NCBI GenBank assembly: GCA_031284025.1
Contig: JAITAR010000113.1
Location: forward strand, 1 to 10,049
Direction: 5' to 3'
DNA length: 10,049 bases
Source of the DNA: Rickettsiales bacterium
GTDB taxonomy: Bacteria; Pseudomonadota; Alphaproteobacteria; Rickettsiales; UBA1997
The notes under the pieces are model-generated. The model was not told the DNA's origin. It did not search any database and was given only the letters and a program-made list of their open reading frames with translations. The position numbers and the translations under genes were made by a program. Shown one piece after another: positions 1 to 6,324 of this stretch. How positions within the stretch are numbered: the stretch's first letter is position 1; each line of letters opens with the position of its first letter.

Positions 1-1
1 A

Positions 2-76
2 TGGGTTGTAGCCAAGCGGTAAGGCAACAGGTTTTGATCCTGTCATGCGAAGGTTCGAATCCTTCCAACCCAACCA
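2..76 (+). tRNA. tRNA-Gln, anticodon TTG (UUG)
   Basis: The cloverleaf folds completely by eye. The acceptor stem TGGGTTG (2-8) pairs with CAACCCA (66-72). The anticodon stem ACAGG (27-31) pairs with CCTGT (39-43), with the seven-base loop TTTTGAT placing TTG at 34-36. The T arm GAAGG/CCTTC closes the loop TTCGAAT (54-60). A discriminator A and an encoded CCA end the gene at 76. The U1-A72 closing pair is typical of glutamine tRNAs. It decodes CAA and, by wobble, CAG. It is convergent with the rppH-like gene that ends at 145; the 68 nt between them hold a short GC-rich patch but no clear terminator. Confidence 0.96.
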
Positions 77-144
77 CAACCACAAATTCTAATTTTACCA
101 ACAGCAGTGATGTACGGCGGCGCAGCGCTTCTCTATGACCCTAG

Positions 145-609
145 CTACAGTTCGAACTCCACCATGACCCTTTTGTATAGCTCTATCTTAAATTTTGGTA
201 GTAAACTAGCTAGTTCATCTCCTCTAATTTCATCTTTCCCAATTATCCTGTAAGCTAAAAATTCAATTTCTTCGGCGACATTATCGTACCTGAATTTTAT
301 CTCAGCCACCGATTTCTTTAATTTAATCAGAAAAAATTGTTTCTCCTGGCCATTAAAGTTCCCCTGAGTTACGCCTCCTTCATAGCTGTAGCGAATAAAA
401 TTCTTGGTCTTTTTAAGAATATCAAAATCTTTGGTCTCAAGTCCAATCTCTTCGTGCAACTCACGGACTAACGCCTCTTCCGAAGTCTCACCTTCATCTA
501 TTCCCCCTTCTGGACATTGCCAACTACTCGGAAAATCACTCCTTTGAAAAACTATCAAATTACCGCTGGGATCTAAAATTATAGTGCCGATGGCCCTCCT
601 AAAATTCAT
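145..609 (-). CDS. rppH: RppH/NudH-like Nudix hydrolase (RNA pyrophosphohydrolase)
   Basis: A single-domain Nudix hydrolase of 154 residues. RppH-type enzymes remove pyrophosphate from the 5' triphosphate end of mRNA and so start decay; many also cleave dinucleoside polyphosphates. The Nudix box GX5EX7REUXEEXGU is intact at residues 35-57 (G35, E41, R49-E50, E53-E54, G56), where the two glutamates bind the divalent metal. The preceding WQCPEGG and the later GQEKQFFL stretch match the RppH/NudH subgroup (E. coli has WQFPQGG and GQKQKWFLL). The frame stays open to a TTG at 627, but ATG 609 is preferred: it has the Shine-Dalgarno AAGAGGA eight nt upstream and the protein then begins where the Nudix fold begins. 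This ATG overlaps the end of trxB by 11 nt, so it is probably the last gene of the lpxD operon. A dinucleoside-polyphosphatase role cannot be excluded. Confidence 0.82.
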   Translation of the reverse strand: MNFRRAIGTIILDPSGNLIVFQRSDFPSSWQCPEGGIDEGETSEEALVRELHEEIGLETKDFDILKKTKNFIRYSYEGGVTQGNFNGQEKQFFLIKLKKSVAEIKFRYDNVAEEIEFLAYRIIGKDEIRGDELASLLPKFKIELYKRVMVEFEL

Positions 610-1543
610 TGTGATTATCCTCTTCAATTTCTAGAGCTGTCACAGCTCCATAGCCAGCTGCTATGATAGCCTGCTTATACTTTTTATTTGTAACGTCACC
701 GACTGCATAGACGTTTTTTATATTTGTTCTACTACTGTCATGTTCCGTAATTATGTAACCATTAGCATCCATATTGAGTCCCGTATCTATAAATATGTCA
801 CTCTGAGGTTTTACACCCACTGCCACAAAAACAGCCTTAACGCCAATTTCGCGCACAATTCCTCCAATTTTGCGGCTAAACAATTTAACGGATTCCACAG
901 CTCTTGGCTCGCTCGTTCCACAAATTTCCTGGACATCACTATCAAGAATAATCTCTATCCTATTATCTGACTCTATCCTACTTATCGTTGTTCGCTGCAT
1001 TTTCGTAATTTTATCTTTCTTGTGTATCAAGTAAACTTTAGATGCCAGATGTGCCATATGAAGCGCCTCCATTCCTGCCGTCTCTCCTCCACCAATCACA
1101 GCAACGGGTTGATCTTTAAAAAAATTTCCATCACAGATCGCGCAGGTCGAAACTCCAAAGCCCGTAAATCTCCTTTCACCTTCAACACCCAATTGTTTTG
1201 GAATTGCTCCCGTTGCTATAACAATATTTTTAGCGTAACAGGTGTCCCTATCTATAGTTTTACATGTAAACGGCCTAGAGAAAAAATCTATTCCCTCAAT
1301 CACACTTTGGATAATATCAACCCCCATATTCTTAGATTGTTTGAGGATTCTGTCCGCTAGCTCCGATCCCCTAATGGCCTCAGGAAATGCAGGAAAATTC
1401 TCCACCTCAGTTGTACTAACCAGCTGACCGCCAACGTTTTGTCCCGTAAACATAGCGGTCTCAAAACCATTCCTAGCGGTGTAGATAGATACTGTACCAC
1501 CAGCTGGCCCTGAACCAATTATTAGAACATCGTATTTTTTCAT
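599..1543 (-). CDS. trxB: Thioredoxin reductase (NADPH, FAD)
   Basis: A cytoplasmic flavoenzyme that moves electrons from NADPH through FAD and a redox disulfide to thioredoxin. At 314 residues it has the usual length of the low-molecular-weight class. The FAD Rossmann motif GSGPAG is at 10-15, the redox pair CAIC at 134-137 followed by D138, the NADPH-site motif GGGETAG at 151-157, and the second FAD motif around VGDV (281-284). The basic HKKD at 174-177 takes the place of the HRRD that contacts the NADPH 2'-phosphate in E. coli. The start ATG shares one nucleotide with the lpxC stop (TAATG), so translation is probably coupled to lpxC. It continues 11 nt into rppH. The active-site motifs are specific, so I see no good alternative such as a ferredoxin-NADP reductase, which lacks CxxC. 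Confidence 0.95.
   Translation of the reverse strand: MKKYDVLIIGSGPAGGTVSIYTARNGFETAMFTGQNVGGQLVSTTEVENFPAFPEAIRGSELADRILKQSKNMGVDIIQSVIEGIDFFSRPFTCKTIDRDTCYAKNIVIATGAIPKQLGVEGERRFTGFGVSTCAICDGNFFKDQPVAVIGGGETAGMEALHMAHLASKVYLIHKKDKITKMQRTTISRIESDNRIEIILDSDVQEICGTSEPRAVESVKLFSRKIGGIVREIGVKAVFVAVGVKPQSDIFIDTGLNMDANGYIITEHDSSRTNIKNVYAVGDVTNKKYKQAIIAAGYGAVTALEIEEDNHNEF
618..624 (-). promoter_or_regulatory. Shine-Dalgarno that decides the rppH start
   Basis: The - strand reads AAGAGGA followed by eight nucleotides and then ATG at 609. It lies inside the 3' end of trxB. It favours ATG 609 over the upstream TTG at 627, whose reading would use this same sequence as codons 2-4. Confidence 0.6.
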
Positions 1544-2427
1544 TATACTACCATCTTACCGTTTTCAATAAAATAATTATCACCATCACTAAAGATTTTT
1601 TTTAGAAGTCTATTGTTAAGTTCATGACCACTTCTATTTGCCACTATAGCTCCCCTTATACTGTAGCCGGACGTAAACATGTCTCCCACACAGTCCAGTA
1701 TCTTATGTCTGACCACCTCATCGTCGTATCTAAGTCCATCTGGGTTTACTAGCCCATTCTCATCAAGAACCATAGCATTATCTAGACTGCCACCTTTTGC
1801 CAGTCCATTTTTTTTCATGTGTTCAATGTCGCCATAGTTGCAAAAAGTCCTAGCTGTGGAGATATCTCTGATAAATTTTCGTCTGCTACCATTAAAATAG
1901 TAGTGTTGACTATCTATTCCGCCGTAGTCGAACTCAACGGACATATCTACAGAAAAATTATAGGCCGGGCTTATTTTTATGGATTTATCACCGTCTTCCA
2001 CGGTCAACTCTTTTTTTATTTTTAATAATTTTCTCGTATTGCCCGGCAGCTCAACAATCCCCGCCTTCATAATTTTACCTATGAAATAGGTCGAAGAGCC
2101 ATCCATAGCTGGAATCTCTCCACCACTGACATTAACTATCAAATTATCGATGCCACAGGCCCAAATCGCCGCCATTAGATGTTCGATGGTAGAAATCACT
2201 GGCAAACCACTATAGCCAATGGTGGTGCCCAACTTTGTTTCAACTACGTTACTATAGAGAGCTTTTATTTCGCCAGTCGATTTTCCCTCTGATCTGAATA
2301 CTATGCCACCATCCTTTGCCGGTACTAACTCAATCCTAGCTGTGGCCCCCGAATGGAGTCCAATTCCTTCGGCTGTCACCGTACTTTTTAAAGTCTTTTG
2401 AATTACTGATTCTTTGAATTTAACCAT
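1543..2427 (-). CDS. lpxC: UDP-3-O-acyl-N-acetylglucosamine deacetylase LpxC
   Basis: A zinc amidase that removes the acetyl group from UDP-3-O-acyl-GlcNAc, the committed step of lipid A synthesis, in the cytoplasm. The 294 residues cover both LpxC domains. The zinc ligands are H83 (in STIEHLMAA), H241 and D245 (in RHKILDCVGD); the catalytic base is E82 and the general acid region is H268 in SGHELNN. The N-terminal GIGLHSG (21-27) and the PAMDGSS stretch (106-112) are also family signatures. The start ATG has only a weak Shine-Dalgarno and lies 52 nt after fabZ. The stop overlaps the trxB start by one nucleotide. In many proteobacteria lpxC sits after ftsZ; here it sits with lpxD and fabZ, which act on the same hydroxyacyl pool. 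Confidence 0.96.
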   Translation of the reverse strand: MVKFKESVIQKTLKSTVTAEGIGLHSGATARIELVPAKDGGIVFRSEGKSTGEIKALYSNVVETKLGTTIGYSGLPVISTIEHLMAAIWACGIDNLIVNVSGGEIPAMDGSSTYFIGKIMKAGIVELPGNTRKLLKIKKELTVEDGDKSIKISPAYNFSVDMSVEFDYGGIDSQHYYFNGSRRKFIRDISTARTFCNYGDIEHMKKNGLAKGGSLDNAMVLDENGLVNPDGLRYDDEVVRHKILDCVGDMFTSGYSIRGAIVANRSGHELNNRLLKKIFSDGDNYFIENGKMVV

Positions 2428-2479
2428 ACCATTTACACCATATAAAATTAAACACTACTAAATACATTAACGAACATAA

Positions 2480-2929
2480 TCACTTCAGCGTCAGCATAGC
2501 TGAGAATTTTGCTTCGGCTACCGATCGTCCATCAACAACGCCTGTTCCTTCAAAAAACCACAGACCCATCTTATAGTTGAGAGTTTTTACGTGCAACTCG
2601 AGTACATCTCCTGGAACTATGGGCTTTTTAAACTTTGCATTTTCTATGGTAGTGAAAAGTACTTCACTATTTTCTTTGCTAGTGCCCTTTGATTTTGCCA
2701 CCAGAATGCCAGCTGTCTGTGCCATCGCCTCCATAACTAGAACTCCAGGCATTATCGGTTTGCCATCAAAATGACCCTGAAAAAAATTCTCGTTGAATGT
2801 TAGGTTTTTAATTCCAGTACACGAAATATTTTCGACAAAATCAACAACCCTATCTACCAGTAGAAATGGATACCTGTGAGGAATCAACCTCATAATTTCC
2901 ACTATATCAATAACCCCATCCTTCTGCAC
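2480..2929 (-). CDS. fabZ: 3-hydroxyacyl-[ACP] dehydratase FabZ
   Basis: A hotdog-fold dehydratase that converts (R)-3-hydroxyacyl-ACP to trans-2-enoyl-ACP in fatty-acid elongation. It has 149 residues, a normal length. The active site is clear: H53 in GHFDGKPIMPGVL and E67 in MEAMAQ. The N-terminal IPHRYPFLLVDRV (16-28) is the family signature. Start choice: the codon at 2929 is GTG, three nt after the lpxD TAG. AGGGG lies ten nt upstream inside the lpxD end, and the next in-frame Met (residue 13) would cut into the conserved N-terminus. The neighbours lpxD and lpxC draw on the same 3-hydroxyacyl-ACP, so co-expression may balance phospholipid and lipid A supply. Confidence 0.95.
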   Translation of the reverse strand: MQKDGVIDIVEIMRLIPHRYPFLLVDRVVDFVENISCTGIKNLTFNENFFQGHFDGKPIMPGVLVMEAMAQTAGILVAKSKGTSKENSEVLFTTIENAKFKKPIVPGDVLELHVKTLNYKMGLWFFEGTGVVDGRSVAEAKFSAMLTLK

Positions 2930-2932
2930 GAC

Positions 2933-4021
2933 CTAATTACCCCTTTTTATTAATTTTTTTAAAGCTATCGTCAGTCTATGCCAATCTTCTACAGGCATAG
3001 CTGGAATACCCCCAACCGCCTCATCATCTCCGATATTCTTCATAATTCCACTGTAAGCCGCAATTTTCACCCTCTCTCCTATCGTAATGTGCCCCGCTAT
3101 ACCTGCCTTACCGCCTATCTGTGCATAATTCCCTATCACCGTGCTACCTGCTATTCCCACCTGGGCAGTAATAAAACAGCTCCTGCCTATCCTAACCCCA
3201 TGGCCAATTTGAACTAAATTATCCAGTTTGCTATTATCTCCTATGGTCGTATTTTCCAGAGCTCCACGGTCTATACAGGTTCCAGAACCTATTTCCACAT
3301 TGTTACCTATCACCACTAGGCCAAGTTGCGGGATCTTACGAATAGAAACAGCATCACTGGCAAAGCCAAAACCACATTGGCCTATGCTGACGCCACTATG
3401 TATGGTAACATTTTTCCCAATCTCTGCATAGGATATCGTTGAATTTGCACCAACGTAGGTTCCATCAGCTATTCGACAATCGTGATTAACAACCACATTG
3501 CTACATATCTTGCAATTGCTGCCCACGATCACTCCCTTCCCAAGAGATACGCCACTTTGAATTTCCGTACCATCTCCGATTTTTGCCGTAGGATCTACCC
3601 ACGTTCCAGTGGCCACACCAGGTTTCACCAGAAATTGGGGAACGGTATACATATAGTCCAGAAGGATAGCACAGGCGTACTGCACATTATCTACCACTAT
3701 CGGAATTACCTTTTCTGGAAGGTATTCACTATGATTTTCATCCACTATACAGTAGCTTGCCTCCGTTCTCTCTAGATCCTTTTTATACTTTATATTCGAC
3801 AAAAATGTAATCTCTTTTTTTGTTGCACGGGCCAACGTATTAACATCGTATATCTTTGCTTCACCATCCAACGATGTGACATTCTTAACTTCAATTAAAC
3901 CAGCAATTTCGGCCACGGTAACGTACTCCCTTTTTCTATAGAAAAAATTTTTGAACAAACCGAACTCGCTGAAATTATCTCTAGGATGTAGCAAAGTATT
4001 CTTACCTGTGAATCTGATCAT
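2933..4021 (-). CDS. lpxD: UDP-3-O-(3-hydroxyacyl)glucosamine N-acyltransferase LpxD
   Basis: The acyltransferase that adds the second 3-hydroxyacyl chain, from ACP, to UDP-3-O-acyl-glucosamine, two steps into lipid A synthesis. It has 362 residues, close to the usual 340-350. Residues 30-130 form the uridine-binding N-terminal domain (FLSN at 73-76). Residues 132-330 are a left-handed beta-helix of hexapeptide repeats of the I/V-G-x-x form. H274 in QIGHGV matches the catalytic histidine (E. coli H239), and GFGF at 217-220 is a family signature. A C-terminal helical end follows VGGIPAMP. It starts an apparent five-gene operon; a fair sigma-70 promoter lies only eight nt upstream of the ATG. 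About ten extra residues precede the usual N-terminus, so a later start is possible, but no better in-frame Met is seen. Confidence 0.95.
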   Translation of the reverse strand: MIRFTGKNTLLHPRDNFSEFGLFKNFFYRKREYVTVAEIAGLIEVKNVTSLDGEAKIYDVNTLARATKKEITFLSNIKYKKDLERTEASYCIVDENHSEYLPEKVIPIVVDNVQYACAILLDYMYTVPQFLVKPGVATGTWVDPTAKIGDGTEIQSGVSLGKGVIVGSNCKICSNVVVNHDCRIADGTYVGANSTISYAEIGKNVTIHSGVSIGQCGFGFASDAVSIRKIPQLGLVVIGNNVEIGSGTCIDRGALENTTIGDNSKLDNLVQIGHGVRIGRSCFITAQVGIAGSTVIGNYAQIGGKAGIAGHITIGERVKIAAYSGIMKNIGDDEAVGGIPAMPVEDWHRLTIALKKLIKRGN

Positions 4022-4029
4022 CTGCCACT

Positions 4030-4057
4030 ATTAAATTATCAGAATTTAAAATATCAA
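4030..4057 (-). promoter_or_regulatory. Candidate sigma-70 promoter of the lpxD operon
   Basis: On the - strand, TTGATA (4057-4052) and TTTAAT (4035-4030) are separated by 16 nt, each matching five of six consensus bases. The -10 hexamer ends only eight nt before the lpxD ATG, so transcription would begin at or next to the start codon and the message might be leaderless. Chance matches are common in AT-rich DNA. Confidence 0.4.
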
Positions 4058-4086
4058 GGGCATGTATATACAACAGGAGGACTATA

Positions 4087-4118
4087 TTCTTGAAGATATC
4101 ATTTCAATCTTCAGTGAA
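4087..4118. repeat. Imperfect inverted repeat (hairpin) between ftsQ and lpxD
   Basis: TGAAGAT (4091-4097) and ATCTTCA (4107-4113) form a perfect seven-pair stem with a nine-nt loop, and TTC/GAA outside it extend the stem past a small bulge. No T-run follows on the - strand, so it is not a classical intrinsic terminator for ftsQ. It may be an mRNA-end stabiliser, an attenuator or an operator upstream of the lpxD promoter. Confidence 0.4.
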
Positions 4119-4231
4119 AAATTAAAAATAGAACGCTAATTCACCTCAGCTAAAGACCCATTGTTCTGAAAGAATGACCCTTGTCAGGATGACCTAAATT
4201 TCCGGGCCTAGCCAAAAGCCACAGATAACAG

Positions 4232-5122
4232 TCAAAAATTACTAATTCCCATACGTTTGCTAAAGTTCAAATTTTTAGAAAAATTTTCAATTTCAGTTTT
4301 AGTTCTATCATTGTACTTCATGAAGGCCCTACCATTTACCCTGAGATCTATCTCCTCCAGACCATTGTCAAGGAGGCCACCTATATCTAAAAGAGTGCTA
4401 AGGGTCGCCAATGCTTTTACCATTGCATCACTTTCCTCTGGCATTTTCACCAGCACTCCATTTTTTAATTTTAGATCCCATCTTCGATCACCAATTCTCA
4501 CAAAAGTTGAAATGTTTTTGGCTATATCCTGGTGTACGGACAGTACGTTGAACAAACTATTTATTTCTTCACTGCTAAAATCATCGTCAACTATAGTAAA
4601 CAGATAGCTAAAATTACTTACCTCTTCCACTGGAATGTCTATCTTAGTTCCAAATTCATTCAAAAGATAATAGTTTACATAGTCACTGGTGAAAATTGCG
4701 AAAGGATTATATTCGATCACCGTCATCTTCAGTCCGCCAGTGATGGTTCTATGCATATAGAATTTTCTGATCCATGGGTCTTCTTCTAGAATAGATTCCA
4801 AATCCCTGAGATCAAAATCGCCTCTCTGGCAGTTTTGTCCGATATACTGATCTACTCTAGAATAGTCTGAAAACTTAATTCCCTCGATAGTGAACTTCTG
4901 ACACAGGTTTTTTCGGTAGCCTGCCACTACCCTTTCAACAAAAACCTTTGTGGAGGCTGGCACTACACCAGCTAGTAAAAGATTCAATTTTTTTCTATCG
5001 TAACTGGCTAGATACACGAAGAATAGTAGAAGACCCAGACAAAAAATTCTCAGAAACCTTTTAAAAATTTTTCCTATTAGGTAACCTATTACCTCCTGTT
5101 CTTTAGAATACCTGGCCACCAC
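4232..5122 (-). CDS. ftsQ: Cell division protein FtsQ
   Basis: A bitopic inner-membrane divisome protein that links FtsA/FtsZ-side components with FtsB/FtsL and septal wall synthesis. It has 296 residues. A short basic cytoplasmic tail is followed by one membrane segment at about 22-40 (RFLRIFCLGLLLFFVYLAS). A POTRA domain comes next at about 75-143, containing the typical DPWIRK (115-120) and RTITGGLKMTVIEYNPFAIF-like pattern. The FtsQ domain follows, with RRWDLKLKNGVLVKMP (213-228) and a closing LEEIDLRVNGRAFMKY (255-270). The start GTG overlaps the stop of the preceding gene by one nt (TAGTG) and a second GTG follows; no Shine-Dalgarno is evident, suggesting coupled translation. It is not flanked by ddl, ftsA or ftsZ as in the usual dcw cluster. 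Sequence identity looks low, but domain order and motifs fit well. Confidence 0.85.
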   Translation of the reverse strand: MVARYSKEQEVIGYLIGKIFKRFLRIFCLGLLLFFVYLASYDRKKLNLLLAGVVPASTKVFVERVVAGYRKNLCQKFTIEGIKFSDYSRVDQYIGQNCQRGDFDLRDLESILEEDPWIRKFYMHRTITGGLKMTVIEYNPFAIFTSDYVNYYLLNEFGTKIDIPVEEVSNFSYLFTIVDDDFSSEEINSLFNVLSVHQDIAKNISTFVRIGDRRWDLKLKNGVLVKMPEESDAMVKALATLSTLLDIGGLLDNGLEEIDLRVNGRAFMKYNDRTKTEIENFSKNLNFSKRMGISNF

Positions 5123-5424
5123 TAATCTAGAGTAGCCAAAAGCCTGTTGAACTCGGGAATTTCCTCTTTCACCTCGTCATTTGCAACATTTATAGCATAA
5201 AAACACAGTTCTTCGAAGGAAACATTGTTATTGTCGGCCAGGTTTCTAATTTTTGCTATAGAATCCATCATCTCCGGAGAAATCTGGCCACCCTTGTTAT
5301 CGGCTAGCCATTTAACCTGAAATTCTATAGGATGTTTATCGACACTAGGTTTGCCTATGTAAAAATCTACCTTCGAAGCCTGACCACCACCAAACGTACA
5401 TGTTATTGCAAATTTCTTAACCAT
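5122..5424 (-). CDS. Small conserved protein, DUF2610-like (Rickettsia-type)
   Basis: A 100-residue soluble protein of unknown function. The pattern MVKKFAITCTFGG, then YIGKPS, HPIEFQ, WLADNKGG and a closing NNVSFEELCFYAI strongly recalls, from memory, the small DUF2610 proteins conserved in Rickettsia and relatives; this needs a profile search to confirm. Start choice: the frame extends upstream to a TTG at 5487, but ATG 5424 gives the family N-terminus and length, and the extra 21 residues have no conserved look. AGAAG lies just before the ATG, with short spacing. It has no signal peptide or membrane segment. Its stop TAG overlaps the ftsQ GTG by one nt, so it is very likely co-translated with ftsQ. 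A link with division is an inference from this junction only. Confidence 0.7.
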   Translation of the reverse strand: MVKKFAITCTFGGGQASKVDFYIGKPSVDKHPIEFQVKWLADNKGGQISPEMMDSIAKIRNLADNNNVSFEELCFYAINVANDEVKEEIPEFNRLLATLD

Positions 5425-5496
5425 CTCTTCTACTAACTCTGATTGAACTGATTCACAAATGATTAAACATAAAATATAAAAAAACAAGCAGAAGGT

Positions 5497-5502
5497 ATTA
5501 TA
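5497..5502 (-). promoter_or_regulatory. Candidate -10 element upstream of the DUF2610-ftsQ pair
   Basis: A perfect TATAAT on the - strand lies in the 198-nt gap between the end of hda and ATG 5424, leaving a leader of roughly 65 nt. No good -35 hexamer stands at 16-18 nt, so the call rests on the -10 match and the position alone. The rest of the gap (5425-5622) shows no gene and no convincing terminator after hda. Confidence 0.25.
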
Positions 5503-5622
5503 TAATTATGCTAAGACGTAAATCAGAAAATCATTAGTCAAAAGTCTACTGAGGCCGTAAATTCAGAAAGTTACTCCAGTACCAGCTATAGCATTTTAGT
5601 TATAAAAGATACTGTGCTCTCT

Positions 5623-6324
5623 TCATAGCAAAATTTTTTTCACAAAATTGACCGTTATCCTATATCCTCCATCAAACAGTTCACTGTGAATACATTTACA
5701 GATTTTATCCACACAATTATATACTATTTCATAGTTTGTAGCTAGTATGCCGTTCAGGTATTTTAAAACATCACCACCTATAGATATCTGTCTATCCGAG
5801 AAGAGCTTATTTATCAGCATCGGTTTAGCATCTCTAGTTAATTTTCCGATCTTGAGAAAAATACTAGCTTCTATGCGAGATTCTAGATCTCTAAGAATTA
5901 CCCGCTTTTTTCTTCTATCGACGTCGGATATTATTAGAATTGTTGAATTATTATTCAAAATCTTATCCAGAAGATAGAAAAATTTATCATCTTCAATGTC
6001 TACTGGAAAATTATCAACTATATAGAATTCAAATCGCTCCATCATGAGACCTATACTTTGTACAAACGACTCAAAGGTTAATTCATAGAGCTCAGACAAA
6101 TCGATAGTTCTCGCATTATGATTTTGTTTCCACAGATGTCCCAGATGTGTCTTACCACATTTTTTTTCGCCCACTAGGAATATAATTTGGCCGCTAGGAT
6201 CACCCTCGTCACCTTTAATTCTATTTAGCAGACAGAATGCCTCCATGTTACCACTAAAAACAATGAAATTGCTGGCACTGTAGTCCTCACCGCTAATAAA
6301 ATCAAAGGTCATCTGCTGCGTCAC
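5623..6324 (-). CDS. hda: Hda/HdaA-like DnaA-regulatory AAA+ ATPase
   Basis: A DnaA paralogue lacking the DNA-binding domain. With the DNA-loaded sliding clamp, Hda stimulates ATP hydrolysis by DnaA and prevents re-initiation. Its 233 residues match the family length. The N-terminal QMTFDF (4-9) fits the clamp-binding pattern Q-x-x-hydrophobic-x-F. The Walker A motif is G52-EKKC-GKT (52-59), a Walker B-like YIVDN is at 101-105 with D104, a sensor 1-like ILIISD at 129-134, and DLESRI (146-151) places R150 as the expected arginine finger. The arginine expected in sensor 2 (around 195-205) is not obvious. Start: GTG 6324 overlaps the recF stop by four nt (GTGA). The next Met (residue 5) would lose the clamp-motif glutamine, so GTG is preferred. 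It is the third gene after dnaN and recF. A DnaC-like or DnaA-fragment reading is less likely because helix-turn-helix domain IV is absent and the clamp motif is present. Confidence 0.78.
   Translation of the reverse strand: MTQQMTFDFISGEDYSASNFIVFSGNMEAFCLLNRIKGDEGDPSGQIIFLVGEKKCGKTHLGHLWKQNHNARTIDLSELYELTFESFVQSIGLMMERFEFYIVDNFPVDIEDDKFFYLLDKILNNNSTILIISDVDRRKKRVILRDLESRIEASIFLKIGKLTRDAKPMLINKLFSDRQISIGGDVLKYLNGILATNYEIVYNCVDKICKCIHSELFDGGYRITVNFVKKILL
5685..5713. other. Pair of DnaA-box-like 9-mers inside the 3' end of hda
   Basis: TTATCCACA at 5705-5713 is an exact match to the high-affinity E. coli-type DnaA box on the + strand. At 5685-5693 TGTGAATAC matches eight of nine positions of the reverse-orientation box, 11 nt away. 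Both lie in hda coding sequence, and a single exact box in 10 kb is not far from chance, so function is unproven. Confidence 0.2.

Noticed and set aside
110..253. Short + strand frame starting MYGGAALLYDPS just after the tRNA
   Set aside because: It is mostly antisense to the well-supported rppH gene, has no ribosome site, and the GGA resemblance to the Pmp repeats is limited to one spot.
4075..4080. Perfect AGGAGG on the + strand between ftsQ and lpxD
   Set aside because: No start codon with a usable reading frame follows at a suitable distance; the frames close within about a dozen codons.
4209..5144. The 12-mer TAGCCAAAAGCC occurs at 4209-4220 and at 5133-5144
   Set aside because: One copy is coding sequence of the DUF2610-like gene, the flanks do not match, and a few repeated 12-mers are expected by chance in 10 kb.
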